Assembly (NCBI GenBank): GCA_024636105.1
Contig: JAGXHO010000126.1
Coordinates: 1 to 7,178 of the forward strand
Source: Trueperaceae bacterium
GTDB lineage: Bacteria; Deinococcota; Deinococci; Deinococcales; Trueperaceae
DNA: 7,178 nt
Direction: 5' to 3'
Shown: one piece after another, positions 1 through 6,141 of the stretch
How positions within the stretch are numbered: position 1 is the first letter of the stretch
Layout of the letters: every line of letters starts with the position of its first letter
Position numbers and translations under genes: made by a program
Notes under the pieces: model-generated
Told to the model about the DNA's origin: nothing
What the model saw: only the letters and a program-made list of their open reading frames with translations
Databases searched by the model: none

Positions 1-1500
1 GAGGTCCTCTCCGAGGCCAAGACGCCGCCCTTCCCGCTCGACGCGGTCGGCGACGCCGGCGATGTGTCCGAAGACCTGCGCCTGCGGCACCGCTACCTCG
101 ACCTGCGGCGGCCGGAAGCGCTTCGGCCGCTGCTCGTGCGCCACGCCGTTCAGCGAGCGATCTGGCGCCACCTCGACGCCGAAGGCTTCGTCCAGGTCGA
201 GACCCCGATGCTCACGCGCAGCACGCCCGAGGGCGCGCGCGACTACGTGGTGCCCGCGCGCGGGCGTCCGGGCCATGTCTACGCCCTGCCCCAGTCGCCG
301 CAGCTGTTCAAGCAGATGCTCATGATGGGCGGCCTCGAGCGCTACTTCCAGATCGCGCGCTGCTTCCGCGACGAGGACCTTCGCGCCGACCGACAACCCG
401 ACTTCACCCAGCTCGACCTCGAGATGTCGTTCGTCGAGCAGGACGACGTCCTCGCGGTCAACGAGGCGCTGATGGCGGCCGTCGTGCATGAGGCGGTCGG
501 GCGCGCCATCGCCACCCCGTTCCCGAGGCTCGCCTACCGCGAGGCGCTCGACCGCTACGGCTCCGACAAGCCCGACGTCCGCTTCGGCCTCGAGCTCACG
601 GCCCTCGACGCCGTGTTCGAAGCGACCGAGGTGCGCGCCTTCCGCGGCGCGCTCGACGCCGGCGGCGTGGTCCGGGGTCTGCGCGTCCCCGGCGACGTCG
701 CGGCCGCGATCAGCCGCAAGGGCATCGAGGACCTCGAGGCGGTGGCCAAGCGCCACGGTGCCGGTGGCCTCGGCTGGCTCCGGCGCGCTGGCGACGGCTT
801 CACCGGACCGCTCGCGAAGGCGCTGCGCGCCGAGGAGCAAGAAGCCCTGCGCGCGAGCGGCGCCGACGGCGACCTCTGGCTGCTGGTCGCCGACCGCTGG
901 ACGGTCGCCTGCACCGCGCTCGGCGCGGTCCGGCTGCGCGTGCGCGACGTGCTGGGCATCGAGGTCGACCCGAACGACCTGCGCTTCCTGTGGGTCGTCG
1001 ACTTCCCGCTCCTGGACCAAGACCCCGAGTCCGGCGCGTGGACCTACATGCACCACCCCTTCACCCGTCCGCGCGACGAGGACCTGCCGTACCTCGAGTC
1101 CGACCCCGGGCGCGTGCGGGCGTGGGCGTACGACCTCGTCCTCAACGGCTCCGAGATCGGCGGCGGCTCGATCCGCATCCACCGCGAGGACCTGCAGCTG
1201 CGGATGTTCGCGGCGCTCGGCTTCAGCCCGGAGGAGGCGCGGCGACGCTTCGGCTTCTTCCTCGACGCGCTCGCCTACGGCGCGCCGCCGCACGGCGGGA
1301 TCGCGTGGGGCCTCGACCGGTTGGTGATGCTCCTCGCGGGCGCTCGCAGCCTGCGCGACGTGATCGCCTTCCCCAAGAACCAGCGCGGCTTCGACCCGCT
1401 CACCGAGGCGCCGGCGCTCGCCGAGCCCGGTCAACTCGAGGAGCTCGGCCTCCAGGTGCTGCGCCCCTCCGACGGATCCACCCAGGGGGCCCAAGCGTGA
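1..1500 (+). CDS. aspS: Aspartyl-tRNA synthetase, bacterial type (5' end outside window)
   Basis: Class II synthetase that charges tRNA-Asp with aspartate in the cytoplasm. The reading frame is open from base 1 ([14 protein letters not shown]) to TGA at 1498-1500, giving 499 visible residues. The N-terminal anticodon-binding OB domain, about 100 residues, lies upstream of the window. Visible in order, numbered from the window edge: the linker [10 protein letters not shown] (about 29-38), motif 1 ([11 protein letters not shown], 62-72), the Asp-pocket stretch QSPQLFKQ (98-105), motif 2 ([18 protein letters not shown], 122-139), the inserted GAD domain typical of bacterial AspRS (about 200-320), and motif 3 (GIAWGLDRL, 433-441) followed by FPKN. 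All catalytic signatures are intact. The residues that separate tRNA-Asp-only from relaxed Asp/Asn enzymes lie in the missing N-terminal domain. The downstream phosphatase overlaps its stop and asnS follows. The identification is near certain. Confidence 0.97.
   Translation, partial: EVLSEAKTPPFPLDAVGDAGDVSEDLRLRHRYLDLRRPEALRPLLVRHAVQRAIWRHLDAEGFVQVETPMLTRSTPEGARDYVVPARGRPGHVYALPQSPQLFKQMLMMGGLERYFQIARCFRDEDLRADRQPDFTQLDLEMSFVEQDDVLAVNEALMAAVVHEAVGRAIATPFPRLAYREALDRYGSDKPDVRFGLELTALDAVFEATEVRAFRGALDAGGVVRGLRVPGDVAAAISRKGIEDLEAVAKRHGAGGLGWLRRAGDGFTGPLAKALRAEEQEALRASGADGDLWLLVADRWTVACTALGAVRLRVRDVLGIEVDPNDLRFLWVVDFPLLDQDPESGAWTYMHHPFTRPRDEDLPYLESDPGRVRAWAYDLVLNGSEIGGGSIRIHREDLQLRMFAALGFSPEEARRRFGFFLDALAYGAPPHGGIAWGLDRLVMLLAGARSLRDVIAFPKNQRGFDPLTEAPALAEPGQLEELGLQVLRPSDGSTQGAQA
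1484..1489 (+). promoter_or_regulatory. Ribosome binding site for the HAD phosphatase
   Basis: AGGGGG lies inside the last codons of aspS, 7 bases before the GTG at 1497. It supports that GTG as the start and, with the GTGA stop/start overlap, points to translational coupling with aspS. Confidence 0.6.
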
Positions 1501-2303
1501 TCCCGCTCGTCATCCTCGATCTCGACGGAACCATGATCGGCTCCAGCGGCCAGGTGGCGGCGGACGTGTGGGCGGCCGTCGACGTGGCGCGCGCCGACGG
1601 GATCAAGCTCGCCGTCTGCACCGGGCGCCCCGGGCTCGGCATCGCGCTGCGCGCCGCCAAGCGCCTCGGACCGAGCAACCCGCACGTGTTCCAGTCGGGC
1701 GCCCACCTCGCGTTCCCGGACGGCGAGACCCTCAAGGCGTCCTCGCTGCGCGAGGCGGCAGCGCTGAAGCTGGTGCAGCACGCTCGGAGCCTCGGGCTCG
1801 TGCTCGAGATGTACACACCCAACCACCTGTACGTCGAGCGCAAGACCCCGATGAGCGAGGCCCACGCCAAGCTCCTGGGCGTCGCCGCCATCGTGCGCGA
1901 CCTGTCCGACGTGGTGGCGAACGAGCCGGTGGTGCGCGCGCAGTGGGTCCTGCGCCCCGACCAAGAGGAAGCGGCGGCCGGCGTCGTCGTCGACGACGTG
2001 ACCGTCAGCCGCGCCACGTCCCCAGGGCTCCCCGATACGCTCTTCGTCTCGCTCACCCGCAAGGGGGTCTCGAAGGGGAGCGCGGTGCGCGACCTCGCGG
2101 CCCACCTCAAGGTGCCGCTCGAGCACGCCATGGCGGTCGGCGACACGACCGGCGACCTCCCCATGCTCGAGCTGGTGGGGTACCCGGTGGTCATGGGCAA
2201 CGGCCAAGAGGCGCTCAAGAACCGGTTCGAACGGGTGGTCGGCGACGTCGACGCCAGCGGCGTCATCGAAGCGATCGACCTCGCGCGGCGCCTCAAGCCC
2301 TGA
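1497..2303 (+). CDS. HAD-superfamily hydrolase, Cof-like (subclass IIB)
   Basis: Predicted cytoplasmic magnesium-dependent phosphatase of 268 residues, the usual size for Cof-type HAD proteins. Motif I is DLDGT with nucleophile D8 and acid/base D10. Motif II is TGR at 42-44. The type C2 cap occupies roughly residues 75-185. The motif III lysine is in RKGVSKG (K189 or K193), and motif IV is [11 protein letters not shown] with D216 and D220. MGNG (233-236) is also typical of the family. Motif IV reads GDTTGD where Cof proteins usually have GDxxND, but both acidic residues are present. The start is GTG, overlapping the aspS TGA, with a Shine-Dalgarno sequence; the first ATG would remove motif I. 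The substrate cannot be read from the sequence; relatives act on sugar phosphates, flavin mononucleotide or phosphoglycolate-like compounds. Co-transcription with aspS does not by itself imply a role in tRNA charging. Confidence 0.92.
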   Translation: MIPLVILDLDGTMIGSSGQVAADVWAAVDVARADGIKLAVCTGRPGLGIALRAAKRLGPSNPHVFQSGAHLAFPDGETLKASSLREAAALKLVQHARSLGLVLEMYTPNHLYVERKTPMSEAHAKLLGVAAIVRDLSDVVANEPVVRAQWVLRPDQEEAAAGVVVDDVTVSRATSPGLPDTLFVSLTRKGVSKGSAVRDLAAHLKVPLEHAMAVGDTTGDLPMLELVGYPVVMGNGQEALKNRFERVVGDVDASGVIEAIDLARRLKP

Positions 2304-2320
2304 TCCCGGCCCCCCCGTAG

Positions 2321-2326
2321 TACGCT
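2321..2326 (+). promoter_or_regulatory. Candidate -10 element for a leaderless asnS transcript
   Basis: TACGCT fits TANNNT and ends 7 bases before the asnS ATG at 2334, so transcription would begin at or very near the start codon. No purine-rich Shine-Dalgarno sequence exists in the 30-base gap and no convincing -35 is visible. Leaderless genes with a -10 box directly before the start codon are common in Deinococcus. This is an inference from spacing and family habit. Confidence 0.45.
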
Positions 2327-2333
2327 CGCGCGC

Positions 2334-3632
2334 ATGGTCGCGACCCGCATCCAGGACCTTCCCGGCGCCGTAGGCGGCGCCGTCACCGTGGCCGGTTGGC
2401 TCACGGGCAGCCGTTCGTCGGGCAAGATCGCCTTCCTCCAGCTCCGCGACGGGAGCGGCTTCGTCCAGGCCGTCGTGGCGAAGAACGACGTCGACGAGGC
2501 TACCTTCGAGACCGCCCGGACCCTTGGCCAGGAGAGCGCCGTGCGCGTGCGCGGCGAGGTGCGCGCCGATGCGCGCGCGCCGAGCGGCGTGGAGCTGTCG
2601 GTGCGCGGCCTGGACGTGGTCCACGCCAGCGAGGGCTACCCGATCACGCCCAAGGAGCACGGCGTCGAGTTCCTCAGCGAGCAGCGCCACTTGCACCTGC
2701 GCCACCGCGCCCCGTGGGCGATCCTGCGCGTCCGCGACGAGCTCGAGCGCGCGGTGCACGACTTCTTCAGCGATCGTGGCTTCGTCCGCTTCGACGCGCC
2801 GTTCTTCATGCCGACCGCGGTCGAAGGCACCACGAACCTGTTCGAGATCGACCTGTTCGACGAGGCGAAGGCGTACCTGTCGCAGTCGGGGCAGCTCTAC
2901 GCCGAAGCGGGCGCGATGGCGTTGGGCGCGGTCTACACGATGGGGCCGGCGTTCCGCGCCGAGAAGAGCAAGACGCGCCGGCACCTGCTCGAGTTCTGGA
3001 TGATCGAACCCGAGGTGGCGTACCTGGAGCACGACGGCAACGTGCAGCTGCAGGTCGACCTGCTCGCCTACCTGGTCGGGCGGGTGCTCGAACGCAGGCG
3101 CATGGAGCTCGACCTGCTCGGTCGCGACGTCTCGCTGCTCGAGCCGACGGCCCAGGGCCGCTTCCCGATCCTGAGCTACGACCGGGCGCTGGAGCTGCTC
3201 GCCGAGGACGGTGAACCGCTCGCGTGGGGCGAGGACTTCGGCGCCCCCCACGAGACGCTCCTCGGCGCCCGCTTCGACCGACCGGTGGTCGTCGAGCGCT
3301 GGCCGACGAAGGCGAAGGCGTTCTACATGGAACCGGTGCCGGGCGACCCGACCCGCGTTCTGTGCGACGACGTGATCGCCCCCGAGGGCTACGGCGAACT
3401 GATCGGCGGCTCGCAGCGCATCCACGACCTGGAGCTGCTCGAGCGACGCATCGCCGAACATGGGCTCCCCAAGGAGGCGTTCGGCTGGTACCTCGATCTG
3501 CGGCGCTACGGCAGCGTGCCCCACTCCGGGTTCGGCATCGGCCTCGAGCGCACGTTGGCGTGGATCACCGGCGTGCACCACCTGCGCGAGGTGATCCCGT
3601 TCCCGCGCACGCTGACCCGCATGATGCCGTGA
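2334..3632 (+). CDS. asnS: Asparaginyl-tRNA synthetase, compact Thermus-like form
   Basis: Class IIb synthetase of 432 residues that charges tRNA-Asn directly with asparagine. An N-terminal OB-fold anticodon-binding domain (about 17-95, with [16 protein letters not shown]) leads to a class II catalytic core. Motif 1 is at about 149-160 ([12 protein letters not shown]), the asparagine-pocket segment [13 protein letters not shown] is at 181-193, motif 2 [21 protein letters not shown] begins at 207, and motif 3 [13 protein letters not shown] is at 399-411. It lacks a GAD insertion, which excludes bacterial Asp[11 protein letters not shown] and the pre-motif-3 block [17 protein letters not shown] favour AsnRS over archaeal-type AspRS, and the length and order match the Thermus enzyme as I recall it. 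The C-terminus is [11 protein letters not shown] rather than the common bacterial ending PFPRTP plus a short tail. The ATG start follows a probable leaderless promoter, 30 bases after the phosphatase gene. Having AsnRS means tRNA-Asn need not be made only by transamidation. Confidence 0.94.
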   Translation: MVATRIQDLPGAVGGAVTVAGWLTGSRSSGKIAFLQLRDGSGFVQAVVAKNDVDEATFETARTLGQESAVRVRGEVRADARAPSGVELSVRGLDVVHASEGYPITPKEHGVEFLSEQRHLHLRHRAPWAILRVRDELERAVHDFFSDRGFVRFDAPFFMPTAVEGTTNLFEIDLFDEAKAYLSQSGQLYAEAGAMALGAVYTMGPAFRAEKSKTRRHLLEFWMIEPEVAYLEHDGNVQLQVDLLAYLVGRVLERRRMELDLLGRDVSLLEPTAQGRFPILSYDRALELLAEDGEPLAWGEDFGAPHETLLGARFDRPVVVERWPTKAKAFYMEPVPGDPTRVLCDDVIAPEGYGELIGGSQRIHDLELLERRIAEHGLPKEAFGWYLDLRRYGSVPHSGFGIGLERTLAWITGVHHLREVIPFPRTLTRMMP

Positions 3633-3634
3633 GG

Positions 3635-3665
3635 CGCGCGGCCGCGCAAGCGGCGGGCTCGCGCG
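3635..3665. terminator. Possible bidirectional terminator hairpin between convergent genes
   Basis: The 36-base gap between the asnS stop and the stop of the opposing operon can fold on itself. An outer stem pairs CGCGCG at 3635-3640 with CGCGCG at 3660-3665. An inner stem pairs GCCGC at 3641-3645 with GCGGC at 3650-3654 around a GCAA (GNRA) loop. GGGCT at 3655-3659 is left as a one-sided bulge. No T-tract follows on either strand, so it is not a classical intrinsic terminator. Position and stability are the only support. Confidence 0.4.
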
Positions 3666-3668
3666 GGA

Positions 3669-4295
3669 TCAAGGCGCGTCGGGCGCGATCGCCACGTGGC
3701 CCCAGAACGCGTCCGCAGGCGCGCCCTCGACCGTGATCCGCACGTCGTCGGCCTCGGCTTCGACCCGTGCGGTCGCCACGACCGAACGCAGCGCCGCCCA
3801 CTCCTGAGCGACGGTGACGCCGTCCTCGGACCCCGGGCGACCGACGTCGACGACCGCGACGCGACGTCGATCGAGCTCGAACACGAACGCCGTCGGCGCG
3901 GCGACCGATGCCGGCCACGCCCCGGCCGCGATGCGCTCGGTGCGCAGCGCCGCGAGCGCAGCGGTCAGGCGCGCTCCCGGGTCCTCGACCTGATCGCGTG
4001 CGAGCACCGCGTCGGCGAACGCCGGGCGCTCCAGACCGCGCTCGTCCACGACCACGAAGCGCACCTCGCGCACCGCGGTCTCGGTTCCGACGGCGGCGAC
4101 GGCGGGCACCCCGGGCATGGGCGGCGTCGGCGGCGCGAACGCCGCCGTCGCCGCGTAGAGCGCGGCCAAGACGATCGCGAAGGCGGGAAGCAACACCTGC
4201 GGCGACGTCGCGACGCGCCTTCGGTCGGACTCGACCGCGGCGGCGGCCTCCGTCGCACGCGCGACGGGAAGCCGCGGGCGCCGTTGGCCGATCAT
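3669..4295 (-). CDS. Membrane-anchored GerMN-like protein
   Basis: Protein of 208 residues. A basic N-terminal cytoplasmic stretch (residues 1-32, rich in Arg) is followed by one hydrophobic segment (about 33-53, VLLPAFAIVLAALYAATAAF), a Pro-rich linker (55-66) and an extracytoplasmic domain (about 75-205). The soluble part resembles a diverged GerMN domain: it opens with a strand pattern REVRFVVVDERGL, has a central PGARLTAALAAL helix, and ends with EWAALRSVVAT and a VRITVEG strand. GerMN domains occur in bacterial envelope proteins, including non-spore formers, often beside cell-wall amidases; their molecular role is poorly defined. The ATG overlaps the amidase stop (ATGA), and the only purine run, GAGG, is about 13 bases upstream, so translation probably depends on coupling. 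It is the last gene of the smpB operon. That it is a real gene is likely; the family assignment is moderate. Confidence 0.75.
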   Translation of the reverse strand: MIGQRRPRLPVARATEAAAAVESDRRRVATSPQVLLPAFAIVLAALYAATAAFAPPTPPMPGVPAVAAVGTETAVREVRFVVVDERGLERPAFADAVLARDQVEDPGARLTAALAALRTERIAAGAWPASVAAPTAFVFELDRRRVAVVDVGRPGSEDGVTVAQEWAALRSVVATARVEAEADDVRITVEGAPADAFWGHVAIAPDAP

Positions 4296-5650
4296 GGGGC
4301 CGCCAGCGCCTCGGCGAGGGCGGCGGCGACCGTGAGGGGAAGGGAAGGATCGCGAAGGTCCTCGGCCGAGAGCTCGAGGAGCACGCCGCGTCCCCCAGCA
4401 CCGGCGAGCACCGCCAACGGGGCACCCTCCGGCGCGCCCAGCACGATGCCCACGTCGCCGAGGCCGCGGCGCACCGACTCGGCGATGCGCCGGCCGGCGT
4501 CGAGGTCGGGCACGAGGCGCACGAGCAGGGCGCGCCGCAGCGCATCCGTCTGAGGGCTCTGCAACGCGACCTCGGCGTTGCGCCGCACCGCCATCTCGAG
4601 CGTGGACGCCGCACCGGCGTCGTCGAGGACGTACGCGCGCGCTTGGCCGACCGGCAGCGGGGCCGCGTGGATCGACACGAAGGCATCGGCGCCGGCGCCA
4701 GCGGCGGCCCGGTCGTCCAACGCGACGGGAACGGCCGACGGTCGGGTGCGCACGACCTCGATCCCCGAACCGACGAGCGCCTGAGCGACCGCGTCGACGA
4801 AGTCGCGCGTCAGGTCGGCCTCGCGGTCGAGGCCGAACGCCACGCCGCCGTCGCTCCCGCCGTGCCCCGCGTCGAGCACGAGCCGGGCGCCCTGCGCCGC
4901 GACGATCGTCGCCGGGCTCGCCGCAGCACCGAAGGCCACGACCACCACGGTGGCGTCCCCGTCGGGGAGCGTCAGCACCCGCGCTGTACGGTCTGGCGCC
5001 AACTGCACGCGCGCCTCGACCCCACCGCGGACGGCCTCGACGCTGGCGCGGACGAACGCATCGCCGTCGAACGCCACCGCCGTGGCGTCCGCACGCTCGA
5101 AGCGCAGCTCGAGCACGTCCGTCGCTTCGTGCACCACGTGAGCGACGCGCATGGGTCCGGTCGCACGGAACACGAGCCGCTGGCCGGCGCCTCGCCCCTC
5201 GAGCCGCACCTGCAGGGCGGGACGGGGCACGACCGCCACCACCGTGTTCGACTCCGCGACGAACGCCACCCGGCCCCCGAACGCCTCCACGACGCCCTTG
5301 ACCGGCACGAACGCCTCGATCCCATCGTGCACGCCGGCGGGTCCGGGCCGCACGGCGCCGTCGCGGGTGAGCGCGGGGTCGGCGGCCAAGGCGGCCCCCG
5401 GGTCGCCGACGAGGGTCGCTTGCACGACCGCGGCGCCCAAGACGAACGTTGCGCGCCCAGCGACGGCGTCCGTCACGACCTCGGCGCCGAGCGCCGCTGC
5501 GAGGTCGACGGCCGGCGCGTAGGTCACCCCCGCCACGAGCGCGGTGGTGGCCCCCGGAACGGTGACGCCGTTCACGGCGAGGAGTGTCTGGGCGAAGCCC
5601 GAACCCGCGGCAAGGACGACGGCGAACGCGAGCGCGCGCGCCCACGTCAC
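4292..5650 (-). CDS. Secreted N-acetylmuramoyl-L-alanine amidase (Amidase_3)
   Basis: Zinc hydrolase that cuts the bond between MurNAc and the stem peptide in peptidoglycan; 452 residues. A signal peptide spans about 1-20 (hydrophobic ALAFAVVLAAG, likely cleavage after GFA). Residues about 24-142 resemble the copper-amine-oxidase-like N-terminal domain (VNGVTVPG, then TYAPAVDLAAALGAEV, and later AFVPVKGVVEAFGGRVAF), used here presumably for wall binding. Residues about 145-245 are a beta-rich, AMIN-like region. The catalytic domain runs from about 256: DAGHGG (Zn ligand H263), the conserved Glu in LDREADL (E277), SIHA (H328), and the catalytic Glu in VLLEL (E426). All four key residues are present, so it should be active, although SIHAN is changed to SIHAA. 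The GTG start overlaps the smpB stop (GTGA) and has AAGGGG 8 bases upstream. It probably acts in envelope remodelling or daughter-cell separation, with the GerMN-like gene downstream. Confidence 0.92.
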   Translation of the reverse strand: MTWARALAFAVVLAAGSGFAQTLLAVNGVTVPGATTALVAGVTYAPAVDLAAALGAEVVTDAVAGRATFVLGAAVVQATLVGDPGAALAADPALTRDGAVRPGPAGVHDGIEAFVPVKGVVEAFGGRVAFVAESNTVVAVVPRPALQVRLEGRGAGQRLVFRATGPMRVAHVVHEATDVLELRFERADATAVAFDGDAFVRASVEAVRGGVEARVQLAPDRTARVLTLPDGDATVVVVAFGAAASPATIVAAQGARLVLDAGHGGSDGGVAFGLDREADLTRDFVDAVAQALVGSGIEVVRTRPSAVPVALDDRAAAGAGADAFVSIHAAPLPVGQARAYVLDDAGAASTLEMAVRRNAEVALQSPQTDALRRALLVRLVPDLDAGRRIAESVRRGLGDVGIVLGAPEGAPLAVLAGAGGRGVLLELSAEDLRDPSLPLTVAAALAEALAAP

Positions 5651-6090
5651 CGGTCGGACCCCTTCAGCGCGCGGTCCATCTCGCGCTTCGCGTCGCGCTC
5701 CGAGGCGGCTGCGCGCTTGTCGTGGCGCTTGCGGCCGCGCGCGAGCGCGATCTTGAGCTTGACCCGACCGCGCGCGTCGAAGTAGAGCTCGAGCGGCACG
5801 ACGGTCAACCCCTTGCGCTCGAGCCCGCGGCGCAGCTCCGTGACCTGACGTGCGTGCAGCAGCAGCTTTCGACGGCGGAGCGGCTCGTGGTCGTTGTACG
5901 ACGCCTGCGGGTACGAGGGGATCGTGGCGCCCTCGAGCCAGACCTCGCCCCCTTCGATCTTGGCGTAAGCCTCGGCGATCGACCCACCGGAGCCGCGCAA
6001 CGACTTGACCTCGCTGCCGCGCAGCACCAGGCCGGCCTCGAAGGTCTCGAGGATCTCGTAATCGTGGCGGGCGCGACGGTTCTGGAGCAT
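5647..6090 (-). CDS. smpB: SsrA-binding protein SmpB (trans-translation)
   Basis: Small basic RNA-binding protein of 147 residues (family about 145-160) that carries tmRNA into stalled ribosomes so that the nascent chain is tagged and the ribosome released. Family signatures in order are NRRARHDYEILETFEAG (4-20), GSEVKSLR (25-32), SYNDHEPLRRRKLLLH (about 64-79), a GLTVVPLELYF block (94-104), VKLKIALARGRKRHDKR (110-126), and a basic C-terminal tail (about 127-143) of the kind that enters the mRNA channel. The start chosen is the ATG at 6090, three codons before the conserved NRRARHDY. An in-frame GTG 17 codons upstream is rejected because the extra residues are non-conserved and cover the probable promoter. 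No Shine-Dalgarno sequence precedes this ATG. It is the first gene of an operon with the amidase and the GerMN-like gene. The tmRNA gene (ssrA) is not in this window. Confidence 0.97.
   Translation of the reverse strand: MLQNRRARHDYEILETFEAGLVLRGSEVKSLRGSGGSIAEAYAKIEGGEVWLEGATIPSYPQASYNDHEPLRRRKLLLHARQVTELRRGLERKGLTVVPLELYFDARGRVKLKIALARGRKRHDKRAAASERDAKREMDRALKGSDR
5659..5664 (-). promoter_or_regulatory. Ribosome binding site for the amidase
   Basis: AAGGGG inside the last codons of smpB lies 8 bases before the GTG that overlaps the smpB stop. It fixes the amidase start, which also places the signal peptide correctly at the N-terminus, and indicates translational coupling. Confidence 0.65.
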
Positions 6091-6098
6091 CGTCGGCC

Positions 6099-6104
6099 AT
6101 GATA
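6099..6104 (-). promoter_or_regulatory. Candidate -10 element for the smpB operon (leaderless or near-leaderless)
   Basis: On the minus strand the box reads TATCAT, one base from the TATAAT consensus, and ends 8 bases before the smpB ATG. Transcription would start about one or two bases before the ATG. No Shine-Dalgarno sequence is present and no good -35 is seen at 16-18 bases upstream. An AT-rich hexamer stands out in this otherwise GC-only gap, which favours a real site. Confidence 0.55.
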
Positions 6105-6115
6105 CGGGGCGGCGC

Positions 6116-6133
6116 CGCGCGCTACCGCGCGCG
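6116..6133 (-). terminator. Possible hairpin terminator of priA
   Basis: A perfect 7-base-pair stem (CGCGCGC / GCGCGCG) closes a 4-base loop (TACC on the plus strand, GGTA on the transcribed-sense minus strand). It begins 8 bases after the priA stop and ends 11 bases before the smpB -10 box. An alternative fold pairs 6111-6115 and 6117-6120 with 6127-6135, with one bulged C. There is no T-tract, so termination is uncertain; runs of GC in this genome can pair by chance. Confidence 0.35.
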
Positions 6134-6141
6134 CCCGACAC

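Noticed and set aside
990..1496. In-frame upstream extension of the HAD protein
   Set aside because: This part is the out-of-frame reading of aspS; the HAD nucleophile motif begins at residue 8 from GTG 1497.
64..1500. aspS starting at GTG 64
   Set aside because: The 21 codons before it ([14 protein letters not shown] and so on) are recognisable AspRS sequence, so the gene enters from outside the window.
1431..3581. Very long open frame (716 codons) on the minus strand across HAD and asnS
   Set aside because: Antisense shadow of two well-conserved plus-strand genes; composition is Arg/Ala/His/Asp-rich and shows no domain pattern. GC-rich genomes have few stops in such frames.
3908..5785. 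Long plus-strand open frame (625 codons) opposite the amidase and the GerMN-like gene
   Set aside because: The minus-strand frames carry a signal peptide, zinc motifs and precise start/stop overlaps; this frame is low-complexity Arg-rich antisense.
4292..6100. A 602-codon version of the amidase starting at ATG 6100
   Set aside because: The first 150 residues are smpB read in another frame and would bury the signal peptide; GTG at 5650 has a ribosome binding site and the correct N-terminus.
5647..6141. Longer SmpB starting at GTG 6141
   Set aside because: The added 17 residues are not family-like and the TATCAT promoter box falls within them; ATG 6090 sits just before the conserved NRRARHDY.
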